A stretch of 64,000 bases of DNA from Aurantibrevibacter litoralis (GTDB taxonomy: Bacteria; Bacteroidota; Bacteroidia; Flavobacteriales; Flavobacteriaceae), in contig NZ_JAYEEQ010000014.1 in the NCBI RefSeq assembly GCF_034651555.1, positions 1-64,000 of the forward strand. Direction: 5' to 3'. The notes under the pieces were generated by a model. The model worked only from the letters and a program-made list of their open reading frames with translations. It searched no databases and was not told where the DNA came from. Shown here in pieces: positions 52,377-59,807 of the stretch; the first letter of the stretch is position 1; each line of letters begins with the position of its first letter. The translations under genes were made by a program, and so were the position numbers.

Positions 52377-52537
52377 ATCACTAAATTAACAAATTTCAAT
52401 TAATTAATGGCATGCAATTCCATATCGGTAGCATCCATAGATCAAAGCAACCCATACACTCCCCCGAGACTCTTTTATTTCCTGCCTACGTTTTGGCGTA
52501 TAAGCAAGAACACTTTGTACTAAAACTATACGTTAAC
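52377..52537. repeat. Long direct repeat, left copy
   Basis: About 160 bases matching 62341-62503 at roughly three-quarters identity by eye; both contain AAAGCAACCCATAC and CTCTTTTATTTCCTGCCTAC. The region 52317-52684 otherwise has no gene. Confidence 0.8.
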
Positions 52538-52657
52538 AATGGTCTTAGCAAAGGGATTTCGGGGAAAAATTAGTAAAATGCCACAGTCCATAAGCAACGT
52601 GAACCTTATTTAGATCCCGGTTACTTGTTTACAAAATGTGCATAACTAAGCCCTCCT

Positions 52658-52692
52658 TTTGAAAATAATTTTTTCCCAACTCATTAATTTTG
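52658..52692 (+). promoter_or_regulatory. Promoter of the SWIM/SNF2 helicase gene
   Basis: TTTG at 52658-52661 and TAATTTTG at 52685-52692 match the Bacteroidota -33/-7 elements. Because the -7 box overlaps the in-frame TTG at 52690, the real start must be the ATG at 52711. Confidence 0.65.
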
Positions 52693-52710
52693 GTACTTAT
52701 CACAGATGCT

Positions 52711-55317
52711 ATGGACGCTTTTACCGCCACAAAAAAACCTGACAGTAAGGAAATGATCCGCAATTTTCTTAAAACCTTACAGCAAGAGGACTCAACCGCT
52801 TATGCTTTTAAGCAAGGGCATTTGTTGTATTTAAATGGATGTGCTCAGGTATTGACCCAATCTAAAAACAAATTTGAATTGGCCGTTGATGATGAATTCA
52901 ATGATTTTAAACTAAAAATATCGGTGGATGATGAGATTGAAGCGCACTGCAATTGCAAATCCAAAAACTGGTGCCACCATAAAGTGGCAGGCCTGCTCCA
53001 GATTTCGGAGATAATTAGTCGGTACGATGCGGATGGTAAACCGGAAGGCAAAATCTACACCCGTGAGGGAATGATTGAACGGGTTTTGGAAGAACGTTCC
53101 GAAAAAGCCAGAAAATCAAATTATCGCATTACTTTTTCCAATACTGTATTTGGAGAACATTTATTAACTAACGAAAAGGCAAAACAGTATAAACTTACAT
53201 TTCGAGATATCGCATCTCAAAAAGGGTATTGTTCCTGCCCCGATTACCAAACCAACAAGTTAGGCACTTGCAAACACCTGATGTTCGCTTTTGAAAAATT
53301 TAAGTCGGCCAACACCAAAGCACTCTCTACCCAATATCCCTTTGTAGAAATTTTCCTTAATCCGCTCAATAACTATTCTGTTTCTTGGTTTTATCCGCAT
53401 CCCCTACCCGAGGAAATCGGTTCTTTAATAGCCGCTTATTTTGATGAAAATAAGACACTTAGAAAAGAAAAAATCAACCAATTTCTAAGCTTCGTACAAC
53501 ACGCTGAAAAACACAAACAGATTTTTATTCGGCCCGAGGTTCTAGATGAACTAGAAGAAAATTATACGGATAGACTTATTGCGGCGCTAACCGAGAAAAC
53601 CAGTCCGGATTTTTCGGTACTAAAAGCAACGCTTTACCCCTATCAAAAAGAAGGAATCACTTTTGCTTCCTATAAAAAAGGAGCTATTATTGCCGATGAA
53701 ATGGGATTGGGAAAGACCATTCAGGCCATAGGTACGGCTTTATTAAAAAAGCAATTGTTCGGATTTACAAAAACACTTGTGGTTTGCCCAGCCTCTTTAA
53801 AGGCGCAATGGAAGAAAGAAATCGAGAAATTTTCTGAGGAGAAAGCCGTAGTTGTGGATGGGCCTCCGAAAGAAAGAGAAAAAATGTATGCAAGCAATGA
53901 TGCTTATTTTCAAATCATTAACTATGAAACGGTATTGCGAGACAGTAGGGCCATTAATGCAACCCAATTCGATTTTATTATACTCGACGAAGCCCAACGT
54001 ATCAAAAATTTCGAAACCATTACCGCCAATGCCATCAAATCACTCCATAAAAAACACGCCTTAGTAATTACCGGCACGCCCATCGAAAATAAACTTATTG
54101 ATCTATACTCTATCGTCGAATTTATTAATCCAAGACTGTTGGCACCCTTGTGGGAGTTTTCGTATCAACATTGTTATTTTGATCATGAATTCAAAAATAA
54201 AATCACGGGCTACTATAATTTACAAGAACTCAAAAACAGGCTAAAGTCGTTGTTACTCCGTAGGGAAAAACAAGAAGTATTAACGCAAATTAATAGGGTA
54301 ACCCAAATAGACGTGCCGGTTGAAATGCATCCCATACAGCAAGATTACCATGCCAGCAGTGCGAAAGCAATTGCCCAAATATTGGGGAAAAAATTTAAAA
54401 CTCCTTTTGATTTTCAAATGATCACCAAACATTTACAAACCATGCGTATGGCTTGTGATTCTTCCTATTTGGTGGACAAAAAAAGCAATCATTCTCCTAA
54501 GGTATTAGAATTAAAAGAAATACTCCTCGAAAAATTCGACCTAAAGAACAATAGCCGTAAAATCATTATTTTCTCGGAGTGGAAACGAATGTTGCACATT
54601 ATAGGAAAAATGCTAGGCGAAAACGGCTTAGGATATGTAGAATTAAGTGGCGATGTACCCGTAAAAAATAGAAGAAAAATAATTGAAGCCTTCGAAAATG
54701 ATATAAATTGCCGGGTTTTTCTTTCTACCGAAGCCGGTGGTGCGGGATTAAACCTTCAAATGGCAGATACAGTCATTAATTTTGAGCTACCATGGAATCC
54801 TGCTAAAAAAAATCAACGCATAGGAAGAATAGATCGACTAGGGCAACAAAACAAAAACCTAACCGTGATCAATCTTATAACCCGTGAGTCTATCGAAATG
54901 AAAATAGCCTCAGGCCTCATCATTAAGCAAAATCTTTTTGAAAGTGTCCTTAGCCCGGAAAACAATGAAGATGTCGTAGATTTCTCAGACAAAGGACGAG
55001 CTCAATTTTTGCAGCAATTGGAAGAAATGATGAGCGATTTTACGCCGTTAGATTCCACTTTTGAGAACCGTAGTGAGGTAGAAGAAATTGCCATTACACC
55101 CTCTGGAAATCAGACACAATTAGTTTTTGAAAACAGTGAACGTAAAGAGCAGCTACAACGATTGGAGGATATGGAGAATATTATGAACAAAGGGCTGGAA
55201 TTTCTTTCGGGCATGTTTAAAATGAGTACCGGAAAGGAGCTGTTTACCTCAGAAAATAAAATGGAGGTGAACAAGGAAACCGGTGAAGTGGTGATGCGGT
55301 TTAAATTACCCATATAA
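52711..55317 (+). CDS. SWIM zinc-finger SNF2-family helicase
   Basis: 868 residues from the ATG at 52711. Two SWIM-type zinc motifs lie in the N-terminal third (CNCKSKNWCHHKVAGLLQI and CSCPDYQTNKLGTCKHLMFA). The SNF2 motor follows: Walker A IADEMGLGKTIQAIGTALLK, motif II LDEAQRIKN, ITGTPIENKLIDLYSIVEF, and the C-terminal helicase half with STEAGGAGLNLQMADTVINF and NPAKKNQRIGRIDRLGQQ. Such proteins remodel protein-DNA complexes using ATP; some bacterial SNF2 proteins belong to defence islands, but no partner nuclease or methylase is adjacent here. It is the only plus-strand gene of the island, with its own promoter. Confidence 0.93.
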   Translation: MDAFTATKKPDSKEMIRNFLKTLQQEDSTAYAFKQGHLLYLNGCAQVLTQSKNKFELAVDDEFNDFKLKISVDDEIEAHCNCKSKNWCHHKVAGLLQISEIISRYDADGKPEGKIYTREGMIERVLEERSEKARKSNYRITFSNTVFGEHLLTNEKAKQYKLTFRDIASQKGYCSCPDYQTNKLGTCKHLMFAFEKFKSANTKALSTQYPFVEIFLNPLNNYSVSWFYPHPLPEEIGSLIAAYFDENKTLRKEKINQFLSFVQHAEKHKQIFIRPEVLDELEENYTDRLIAALTEKTSPDFSVLKATLYPYQKEGITFASYKKGAIIADEMGLGKTIQAIGTALLKKQLFGFTKTLVVCPASLKAQWKKEIEKFSEEKAVVVDGPPKEREKMYASNDAYFQIINYETVLRDSRAINATQFDFIILDEAQRIKNFETITANAIKSLHKKHALVITGTPIENKLIDLYSIVEFINPRLLAPLWEFSYQHCYFDHEFKNKITGYYNLQELKNRLKSLLLRREKQEVLTQINRVTQIDVPVEMHPIQQDYHASSAKAIAQILGKKFKTPFDFQMITKHLQTMRMACDSSYLVDKKSNHSPKVLELKEILLEKFDLKNNSRKIIIFSEWKRMLHIIGKMLGENGLGYVELSGDVPVKNRRKIIEAFENDINCRVFLSTEAGGAGLNLQMADTVINFELPWNPAKKNQRIGRIDRLGQQNKNLTVINLITRESIEMKIASGLIIKQNLFESVLSPENNEDVVDFSDKGRAQFLQQLEEMMSDFTPLDSTFENRSEVEEIAITPSGNQTQLVFENSERKEQLQRLEDMENIMNKGLEFLSGMFKMSTGKELFTSENKMEVNKETGEVVMRFKLPI

Positions 55318-55339
55318 TGTCTTGACCTGAAAATGTGGC

Positions 55340-55575
55340 GAAAGAACGTTAGTAATGCGAATAGAATAAAAGCCCTGATGGTACAATCATTTTAAAAATA
55401 TTGGTTTATTAAATTCCATTTTACTACATCCTTAATTGCCGAAAATAACACATATTTGTTTTCCGGTAACAGCGGGGTTTGGCGATTAACTGTACAAGTA
55501 CATACCAAGTTGGAAATTCCTGCGGAATTTCCAAAGTAGGCGAGAACAAGCAATTACTTATAGCCATTGTTGGGC
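55340..55575 (-). repeat. Candidate attC-like element after the RelE/RelB pair
   Basis: On the minus strand it opens GCCCAACAATGGCTATAAG (55575 downwards), very like the arm of the element at 61491-61615 and a match to the attC RYYYAAC core, and closes with CGCATTACTAACGTTC near 55340-55360. Inside is a perfect 11-bp hairpin TTGGAAATTCC/GGAATTTCCAA (55510-55534). The closing arm is short and degenerate. Confidence 0.5.
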
Positions 55576-55587
55576 TTTCGTACTTTT

Positions 55588-55893
55588 TTAATCTATATCA
55601 TTTTTCAATTTATCAGGATGTTGTCTTGTGTCGAATATTGTGATGATTTCTATTTCTTTCTTTTCCGCCTTTATTCGATAAAAAAATGTGGTCTGTTTTG
55701 TTACAACACATTTATAAAGGTTTTCAAATTCAGATGATTTTGGGCAACTATCTGGCTGAATTGATATTTGCTCAATCTTTTCTGTCAGTTTTGAGATAAA
55801 TTTATCTCTTGTTTTTAAATTCCAGTTTTCTAACAGATATTCAGAAAGTTTTAGAAGTTTTGTTTCGGCAAGTTCGGATAAGAATACTTTCAT
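55588..55893 (-). CDS. RelE/ParE-family toxin
   Basis: A 101-residue toxin: MKVFLSELAETKLLKLSEYL, KFISKLTEKIEQISIQPDSC, FENLYKCVVTKQTTFFYRIK and EIEIITIFDTRQHPDKL, the last being the conserved family ending. RelE members cut mRNA and ParE members poison gyrase; sequence alone does not decide which. It begins 3 bases after the antitoxin gene. Same orientation as the other small island modules. Confidence 0.92.
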   Translation of the reverse strand: MKVFLSELAETKLLKLSEYLLENWNLKTRDKFISKLTEKIEQISIQPDSCPKSSEFENLYKCVVTKQTTFFYRIKAEKKEIEIITIFDTRQHPDKLKNDID

Positions 55894-55896
55894 CCA

Positions 55897-56115
55897 CTAT
55901 GAAATTTTCTTTAAAAAAGATTCGTAGGAAACTTTTTTACCGTTATTAAGGTCGTCAATCCCTTTTTTTATTTCCTTTTGTTCAGACAAACTTAATTCGT
56001 TCCAAAAGTCCTTTTTCTCTTTTTTTACAAAATCAGATACACGCTGGATAAATTCAGAGTTTTCATTTTCCAATATGATTTTCAATAATTCCAGTTTTGT
56101 TGTTTGAATGTCCAT
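55897..56115 (-). CDS. RelB/ParD-like antitoxin
   Basis: A 72-residue, highly charged, helical protein (LELLKIILENENSEFIQRVS, LSEQKEIKKGIDDLNNGKKV, YESFLKK) of the addiction-module type that precedes RelE/ParE toxins in Bacteroidota. The C-terminal DLNNGKxVSYESFLKK segment is the expected toxin-binding part. No strong DNA-binding motif is visible. Start ATG at 56115, about 65 bases downstream (minus strand) of the attC-like GTTGTGC. Confidence 0.88.
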   Translation of the reverse strand: MDIQTTKLELLKIILENENSEFIQRVSDFVKKEKKDFWNELSLSEQKEIKKGIDDLNNGKKVSYESFLKKIS

Positions 56116-56179
56116 TTTGTAATCTTTTAAGCAAATTTACGAAAAAAATCTTTCATTTTTCCGTCAGTTTGGGTATGAA

Positions 56180-56194
56180 GCACAACGTGTTTGT
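56180..56194 (-). repeat. attC-like arm, interrupted by the group II intron
   Basis: GCACAACGTGTTTGT on the plus strand (GTTGTGC read on the minus strand at 56180-56186) is the arm that ends the boundary motif before the antitoxin gene. The intron starts at 56195. The other half of the site lies at 58091-58118 (containing TTGCGTTGTTTAAGCACC). Confidence 0.6.
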
Positions 56195-56233
56195 GTCGAG
56201 TAGACAAGGGGAGTTTCACCCCGAGCCTCTCAC

Positions 56234-56269
56234 AGAACCGTACATGATAGTCTCCCATCATACGGCTCT
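56234..56269 (-). ncRNA. Group II intron domain V
   Basis: On the minus strand AGAGCCGTATGATGGGAG is followed by ACTATCATGTACGGTTCT, forming the conserved catalytic hairpin with its GRGA-type loop and bulge. It sits 20 bases after the maturase stop, followed by a domain VI stem containing GGGGTGAAACTCCCC. Confidence 0.92.
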
Positions 56270-56288
56270 TCTTATTCAATTAATACCT

Positions 56289-57539
56289 TTAATTCGAATA
56301 TCCTACGTGCCAATGGCAAAATAGGCTCGGATATTGTTCCCGAACTCTGTCTAACCATTTATAGGCTTGCGTCAGATTATTCCTATACCGTTTATAGCGA
56401 TATCTTGCCCATCTCACCAGTTTTATACGCAATATATAAAACACTTTGGACAAACTATAGCCTCGGTATTTTCCAAAGTAACGTATCCACCCTCGGAGTT
56501 TTGGGTTCAAGTGATTTGCAATGCCGACAATACTGTCGCAGCGCATTCTTGGAATTTCCATTTTCCTGATCTGTTCAAATACTCGTGATCTTGACTGGAT
56601 ACTGATTGCACAATCAAATCCCAGAAACAGTCTCCCTGTCTTCTTCGATTTTGAAGTGCGTGGCTGAAAAGTATATCCCAAAAAGTCAAATTGAACTTTT
56701 CCATACTTTTGTTGCCTTCTAAAATCCTTACAATACACAATCTTCGTTTTATCGGGATGTAATGTCAATCCACAATCCTCCACCCTTTCTTTGATTTGCT
56801 GCAAGCTTTCCTCTGCTTGACTTTGTGTCCTGCAATGAATGATAATATCATCCGCATAACGTACAAATTCAATGGAAGGGCTACATCTTCCAAGCCAAAC
56901 ATCCAAGGTGTAATGCAGAAACAAATTAGCCAATAGTGGACTGATCACCCCACCTTGCGGTGTGCCGTTTGTCCTTGCTATAATTTCACCTTTTCGGGTT
57001 TGCAGTGGAGCTTTAAGCCATCTTTCTATGTATCTCAAAATCCACTCTTCTTCCACGTGTTTGCCCAGCGCTTTAAGCAACTTGTCATGGTTGATGTCAT
57101 CAAAGAAGTTCTTGATGTCCAAGTCAATCACCCAATCATATTTCCAACAGTTTATACGCACCTGTTCGAGTGCTTGATGCGCACTACGTTTTGGTCGATA
57201 ACCATAGGATTGTGGGTGAAAAATCTTTTCCAGCCTTTCTTCTATTTGATTCTTTATAACCGTCTGAGCTACCCTGTCGCTAATGGTAGGAATCCCCAAT
57301 TGACGGATGGAACCGTTTTTCTTTGGGATTTCAACTTGAAGGACTGGTGGTGGGAAGTAACTGCCCGAGGCTAAGCGGTTCCAGACTTTGTATAGGTGTC
57401 GATGTCTTTGTATGTCGTACCGTGACATACTAAGATCATCTACTCCTGCACTCTTTCCTTTACGCCTTACCTGTAGGTAAGCTTCCCATACCATTTCTTT
57501 GGTAATCGGTAATGATTTTGTTTTCTCAAGTTCAATCAT
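56289..57539 (-). CDS. ltrA: Group II intron reverse transcriptase/maturase
   Basis: A 416-residue intron-encoded protein. RT motifs: RQLGIPTISDRVAQTVIKNQ, YGYRPKRSAHQALEQV, DIKNFFDDINHDKL, GTPQGGVISPLLANLFLHYT and the catalytic FVRYADDIIIHC (about residue 230). After DFLGYTFQPR comes the maturase (X) domain with LNPKLRGWIRYFGKYRGYS. There is no HNH endonuclease domain, so retrohoming would not use second-strand cleavage by the protein. The reading frame is intact, so the intron may be active. Confidence 0.96.
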   Translation of the reverse strand: MIELEKTKSLPITKEMVWEAYLQVRRKGKSAGVDDLSMSRYDIQRHRHLYKVWNRLASGSYFPPPVLQVEIPKKNGSIRQLGIPTISDRVAQTVIKNQIEERLEKIFHPQSYGYRPKRSAHQALEQVRINCWKYDWVIDLDIKNFFDDINHDKLLKALGKHVEEEWILRYIERWLKAPLQTRKGEIIARTNGTPQGGVISPLLANLFLHYTLDVWLGRCSPSIEFVRYADDIIIHCRTQSQAEESLQQIKERVEDCGLTLHPDKTKIVYCKDFRRQQKYGKVQFDFLGYTFQPRTSKSKKTGRLFLGFDCAISIQSRSRVFEQIRKMEIPRMRCDSIVGIANHLNPKLRGWIRYFGKYRGYSLSKVFYILRIKLVRWARYRYKRYRNNLTQAYKWLDRVREQYPSLFCHWHVGYSN

Positions 57540-58089
57540 CCTCTTGCGAGTTGTAAAAATTGATAAAACTGAATAAGTCAGTCCCTTCGCTCCATTTCCA
57601 TTACAGAAACTTCACCGCTACTACGGACTGATCCGTCCCTGAGCCAAGCATCGCTATTCTGCCTCTAGTTTGTGCTATTGTACATTTCACTTTGCATCTT
57701 GGCACAGGTTCCCGAGTTCCATAAACAAGCCCGAATAATGGTCATGCCTCCTAAATGACGCCTGTCGCCCAGCCAATAAACAGGTGACCGATGGACTTAT
57801 AATGTTTGTCATACTTCAAACACTCCTGCCAGCAGGCAGGCAGGTTTGACAGAAGGTTGCACTTTCTCGACACTTCATCAGAGGTTCATTTGCATTCATC
57901 TCCATTATCCCTACCTGACTAGCTCTTGGCATAGCCTTTTCCATAACGCTCAATACCTTGGCTTCCGCCACAGGCGGACACCTTATGGTGGTTTGATGCT
58001 CGCACCTGCAGGACAACACCGGTGGGTCGGTTCCACCATCTTGTAAACAGTTGCGTAACGACTTTCAGCCGGTCGTTACTCTCGGCACA
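57540..58089 (-). other. Ribozyme domains I-III of the group II intron
   Basis: 550 bases with no protein gene, upstream of the maturase. It starts with the intron 5' consensus and contains many stems, for example GTAACGACCGGCTGAAAGTC with a complementary GTTAC. EBS1/IBS1 pairing with the 5' exon could not be identified by eye. Confidence 0.7.
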
Positions 58090-58090
58090 C

Positions 58091-58163
58091 GTAAGATTAG
58101 TTGCGTTGTTTAAGCACCTAATTTAGTAAATACAAACCGAATAGAAAATCCGCGAGGATTTTC
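58091..58163 (-). repeat. Other half of the intron-split boundary motif and a hairpin
   Basis: GTAAGATTAGTTGCGTTGTT and TAAGCACC (58091-58118) would join the arm at 56180-56194 if the intron were removed, giving GCACAACG...CGTTGTTTAAGC. A perfect 8-bp stem GAAAATCCgcgaGGATTTTC lies at 58144-58163, just after the ATPase gene. Confidence 0.5.
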
Positions 58164-58214
58164 GTAAGTTGGCTTGCACTAGCAATGAATTATACACATT
58201 GTGCTTTCGTTTTT

Positions 58215-59663
58215 TTAATTATTAGTTTTCATTTTTAGTGTGATCTCTCCTATATTGTATGCATATATCGAAGCGGGAAGAAAAGTAAATCTCAAACCTT
58301 GTATTTCTTTCATTCCTATTTGATCAATTGAAGTGACAACGGCAGATTTAAGGTTATTTGCTTCACAAAAGTTAATTAAGCTTTTCAATTCTTGGGGCTT
58401 TGCAAAATACCGGTTACTCCATTTAATTTCTACTCCCCAAACAGGTTTATAATTTTTATCATCTACCAAAACAAGATCTACTTCCCCTTCATTTCTGCCG
58501 TCTTTCCATCTAGCATATGTTAAATCTAGTTGCTCTCGATGCATCCATTGTGAAAGAATTGCTGTTTCAACCATATTTCCCATTTCTTGGTCTGTTTCAC
58601 TTATCGGGGAAAATAAAGCAGTGCGAAGTGATGGGTTGGTAAGATATACTTTGAAGCTTGTTATTCTTTTTAATCTTTTTGCATTGACCCCAACCTTATT
58701 TAGTACCTTAATTAAGAATGCTGCTTCTAAATATTCTAGATATTTTTTTAATGTATCCTTTTGAATCCCACTTTCCCTAGACATTGTCTCATATGAGAAT
58801 TCATTACCAGTATTATAGGCTATGTATGTAAAAAATCTGTTTAACTCCTGAACATCTTTGATTCCATACAAGCTTGGCAAATCTCTATGCAGAACTTTGT
58901 CAACAATGTCGTTTTTTACATATCTACCCATATCGCCTTGTATCTTTTCAGATAACACAACCTCTGGGTATCCTCCAAAGTTTAAATAATGGACAAATTC
59001 TTTATTTAATGCTTTGGGATCATGAGTTAAGCAATACTTTATATCCTTGTCTCCATATTGAATATCACCTTCAAATATTAAGTGGTCTAATTTTTTCAAA
59101 TGGATATATTCCTGAAATGTTAATGGTGGTAACAAGAAATCAGTGAATCTACCCGCTCCACTTTCCGTACTGTGCCATTTTAAAGCTGCGGCTGCTGAGC
59201 CAGAAACGATGAATTTAGTTTCAGGATATGAGTCAACCAATACTTTTAAATGTCTCTCCCAATCTTTCAAGTATTGTATTTCATCAAAGAAGACATAACA
59301 ACCATTAAGGTTTTCAAGGTTTAAAGAATCTTTGCATAAAGTTAAAATATCCTCCAAGCTTAAATTGACATAAATTGGGTTGTCAATCCCAATAAAGAAT
59401 AGTTTATGAGGATTTGTTCCTTCTTTCAGTAAATTTTCAATGCAATGAAATAACATTACAGTTTTACCAACCCTTCTAGGGCCCATTAGAACTAAAGCCC
59501 TTTTAATGCTCCTCTCAAGGACGAATGGATAAAAGAGATCAAAGTATAATCTCTTGGACATTGAGCTATATGTGTTCGGTATCTCTTTGGTAATCCACCA
59601 TGGATTTTCATAACGAAGACGTTCAATAATCTTTTCTGTCGGAATAAGGTTAAGCATTGCCAT
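58215..59663 (-). CDS. AAA ATPase with DUF4143 domain
   Basis: A 482-residue protein of the bacterial/archaeal ATPase group (AAA_14 plus DUF4143). Walker A is LVLMGPRRVGKTVMLFHC (about 55-70), Walker B CYVFFDEIQYLKDWE, sensor region KFIVSGSAAAALKW, then DUF4143 (about 200-370, FVHYLNFGGYPEVVLSE, ETMSRESGIQKDTLKKYLEY). The C-terminus carries a restriction-endonuclease-like pattern (EGEVDLVLVDDKNYKPVWGV, EIKWSNR), D and ExK residues intact. The family is common in mobile and defence loci but biochemically poorly known. The ATG at 59657 is an alternative start. Flanked by attC-like motifs on both sides. Confidence 0.9.
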   Translation of the reverse strand: MAMLNLIPTEKIIERLRYENPWWITKEIPNTYSSMSKRLYFDLFYPFVLERSIKRALVLMGPRRVGKTVMLFHCIENLLKEGTNPHKLFFIGIDNPIYVNLSLEDILTLCKDSLNLENLNGCYVFFDEIQYLKDWERHLKVLVDSYPETKFIVSGSAAAALKWHSTESGAGRFTDFLLPPLTFQEYIHLKKLDHLIFEGDIQYGDKDIKYCLTHDPKALNKEFVHYLNFGGYPEVVLSEKIQGDMGRYVKNDIVDKVLHRDLPSLYGIKDVQELNRFFTYIAYNTGNEFSYETMSRESGIQKDTLKKYLEYLEAAFLIKVLNKVGVNAKRLKRITSFKVYLTNPSLRTALFSPISETDQEMGNMVETAILSQWMHREQLDLTYARWKDGRNEGEVDLVLVDDKNYKPVWGVEIKWSNRYFAKPQELKSLINFCEANNLKSAVVTSIDQIGMKEIQGLRFTFLPASIYAYNIGEITLKMKTNN

Positions 59664-59800
59664 ATTTTCATCTTAATGTAACAAATATATTAAAAATAAA
59701 TAGATTTAAAACTATCTATTTTTACAAATAATGAATCTTTAGAATGAATATAGGGTTTAGGGGTAGTTAATTTGACAATCGATCGGCTTGTCATAAAGAA

Positions 59801-59806
59801 GCACAA
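59801..59806 (-). repeat. attC-like arm fragment cut by the IS element
   Basis: GAAGCACAA (59798-59806) directly abuts the IS1182-family element and equals the outer end of the boundary motif; the rest (GGTCTAGTATAAGCGTAGTG) lies on the far side of the IS from about 61493. Confidence 0.6.
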
Positions 59807-59807
59807 A

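Larger units (their letters stand above)
56195..58090 (-). mobile_element. Group II intron (about 1.9 kb)
   Basis: On the minus strand the element starts GTGTGCCGAGAGTAACGACC at 58090, matching the group II 5' consensus GTGYG, and ends with domain VI sequence finishing CTACTCGAC at 56195. Between lie about 550 bases of ribozyme domains I-III, the maturase gene in domain IV and a typical domain V. The boundaries come from consensus motifs only. It splits a copy of the island's boundary motif. Two short palindromes, CCTGCCagcaGGCAGG (57825-57840) and TCCGCCacaGGCGGA (57964-57978), sit in its 5' domain. Confidence 0.88.

Noticed and set aside
52690..52710. TTG start for the SNF2 helicase
   Set aside because: The TTG overlaps a good -7 promoter box, so transcription should begin downstream; the ATG at 52711 is used instead.
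57816..58046. Small ORFs on both strands in the 5' part of the intron
   Set aside because: They lie in the ribozyme RNA region across short palindromes and lack conserved protein features.
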